A DNA stretch of 64,000 bases. It comes from Paracoccus sp. M683. Lineage in GTDB: Bacteria; Pseudomonadota; Alphaproteobacteria; Rhodobacterales; Rhodobacteraceae. Position 1 is the stretch's first letter, and every line of letters begins with the position of its first letter. The stretch spans positions 124,001 to 188,000 of the forward strand of contig NZ_VKDF01000005.1 in the NCBI RefSeq assembly GCF_007096355.1. The letters are read 5' to 3'. Below are positions 63,722 through 64,000 of the stretch, piece by piece. The notes under the pieces are model-generated. The model saw only the letters and a program-made list of their open reading frames with translations. It had not been told where the DNA came from and searched no databases. A program made the position numbers and the translations under genes.

Positions 63722-64000
63722 TCAGCTCGTCTTGGGGGCGCCGCCCGGATGGGCCAGCGGGTGATGGTTCAGCACCAGATCGCGCATCCGCTGATCAAGC
63801 ACATGGGTATAGATCTCGGTCGTGCCCAGATCGGCATGGCCCAGAAGCATCTGGATCGCGCGCAGATCGGCGCCGCCTTCCAGAAGATGCGTGGCAAAGG
63901 CGTGGCGGATCACATGCGGGCTGACGCGGCGGGGATCCAGCCCCGCATGTGCCGCGATATCCGAGATCAGCCGGCCAAAGCTTTGGCGCGGCATGTGCCC
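63722..64000 (-). CDS. xerD: Tyrosine recombinase XerD, C-terminal part (cut by the window edge)
   Basis: The last 93 or so codons of a tyrosine recombinase; the gene continues beyond base 64000. The catalytic motifs HxxR ([24 protein letters not shown]), the His in [16 protein letters not shown] and the nucleophile Tyr in the same segment are visible. XerD with XerC resolves chromosome dimers at dif. Close spacing to the CNNM/CBS gene suggests a shared transcript. Confidence 0.92.
   Translation of the reverse strand, partial: GHMPRQSFGRLISDIAAHAGLDPRRVSPHVIRHAFATHLLEGGADLRAIQMLLGHADLGTTEIYTHVLDQRMRDLVLNHHPLAHPGGAPKTS

Noticed and set aside
60055-63924. An open frame of 1289 codons on the plus strand across tkt and the CNNM/CBS gene
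   Set aside because: It is antisense to two clear genes with full catalytic motifs; its product is low-complexity and recognisably the shadow of high-GC codon usage.

Overview
The window is GC-rich and almost fully coding. Its gene content points to a Rhodobacteraceae alphaproteobacterium, probably Paracoccus or a close relative: a class II (B12-dependent) ribonucleotide reductase, an alphaproteobacterial-type RNase P RNA, a Hint-domain protein typical of this family, Rhodobacteraceae-style extragenic hairpins (GG-TATTT-(A/G)GAC), a perfect CtrA-type TTAA-N7-TTAA site, and many ATGA/TGATG gene overlaps. The genus is an inference from style and content, not from a search.

Region 1 (1-12.2 kb). 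A leftward operon of at least twelve genes starts with a branched-chain-type ABC transporter (binding protein, two ATPases, two permeases). It continues with a glutathione transferase, an intradiol (hydroxyquinol/catechol 1,2-) dioxygenase, an SDR, a beta-keto acid cleavage enzyme (BKACE), an MDR reductase, a cupin and an alpha/beta hydrolase. It looks like import and ring cleavage of an aromatic compound, with an unusual CoA-dependent lower pathway. A divergent LacI-family regulator shares the control region, which carries two near-identical LacI-type operators. The hydrolase has alanine where the nucleophilic serine should be.

Region 2 (12.3-17.3 kb). A CecR-like TetR regulator, a lipoprotein-type membrane fusion protein, an ABC ATPase and an ABC-2 permease form a compact version of the E. 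coli cecR-ybhGFSR efflux locus. A convergent chromate transporter follows.

Region 3 (17.4-27 kb). This is an oxidative L-fucose (or related deoxy/aldo-sugar) catabolic locus: FucU-type mutarotase, IclR regulator, lactonase, sugar ABC importer (ATPase, permease, binding protein), L-fuconate dehydratase and an SDR. Next come an agmatine-deiminase-family gene whose Tat signal peptide is interrupted by an in-frame TAG, and a small membrane protein.

Region 4 (27-38.6 kb). It holds an OmpA-family protein with a very long Ala/Glu-rich segment, a DyP peroxidase, a double-hotdog thioesterase, a sulfate ABC operon (small unknown gene, binding protein, two permeases, short ATPase), and an XRE-cupin regulator divergent from a dimethylglycine/sarcosine dehydrogenase.

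Region 5 (38.6-64 kb). This is mostly housekeeping: about 1 kb of gene-poor DNA beside tRNA-Glu(UUC), an AEC carrier, gatCA, a lipoprotein, a cupin, an AmpD-like amidase, an internally deleted GFA pseudogene, rnpB, a PAS protein, rpmG, the Hint protein, a Bax-inhibitor-1 protein, an MDR quinone reductase, an XRE regulator, hisN-like phosphatase, mgtE, 5-FTHF cyclo-ligase, nrdJ (preceded by NrdR-box-like and CtrA-like sites), an LLM oxidoreductase, an LpxL-type acyltransferase, a DMT exporter, tkt, a CNNM/CBS protein and the 3' part of xerD at the right edge.

No CRISPR array, prophage, complete insertion sequence or rRNA was seen. The most interesting items are the catabolic operon of region 1 (serine-less hydrolase plus BKACE), the stop codon in the Tat leader of region 3, the control region of nrdJ, and the decayed DNA next to tRNA-Glu.
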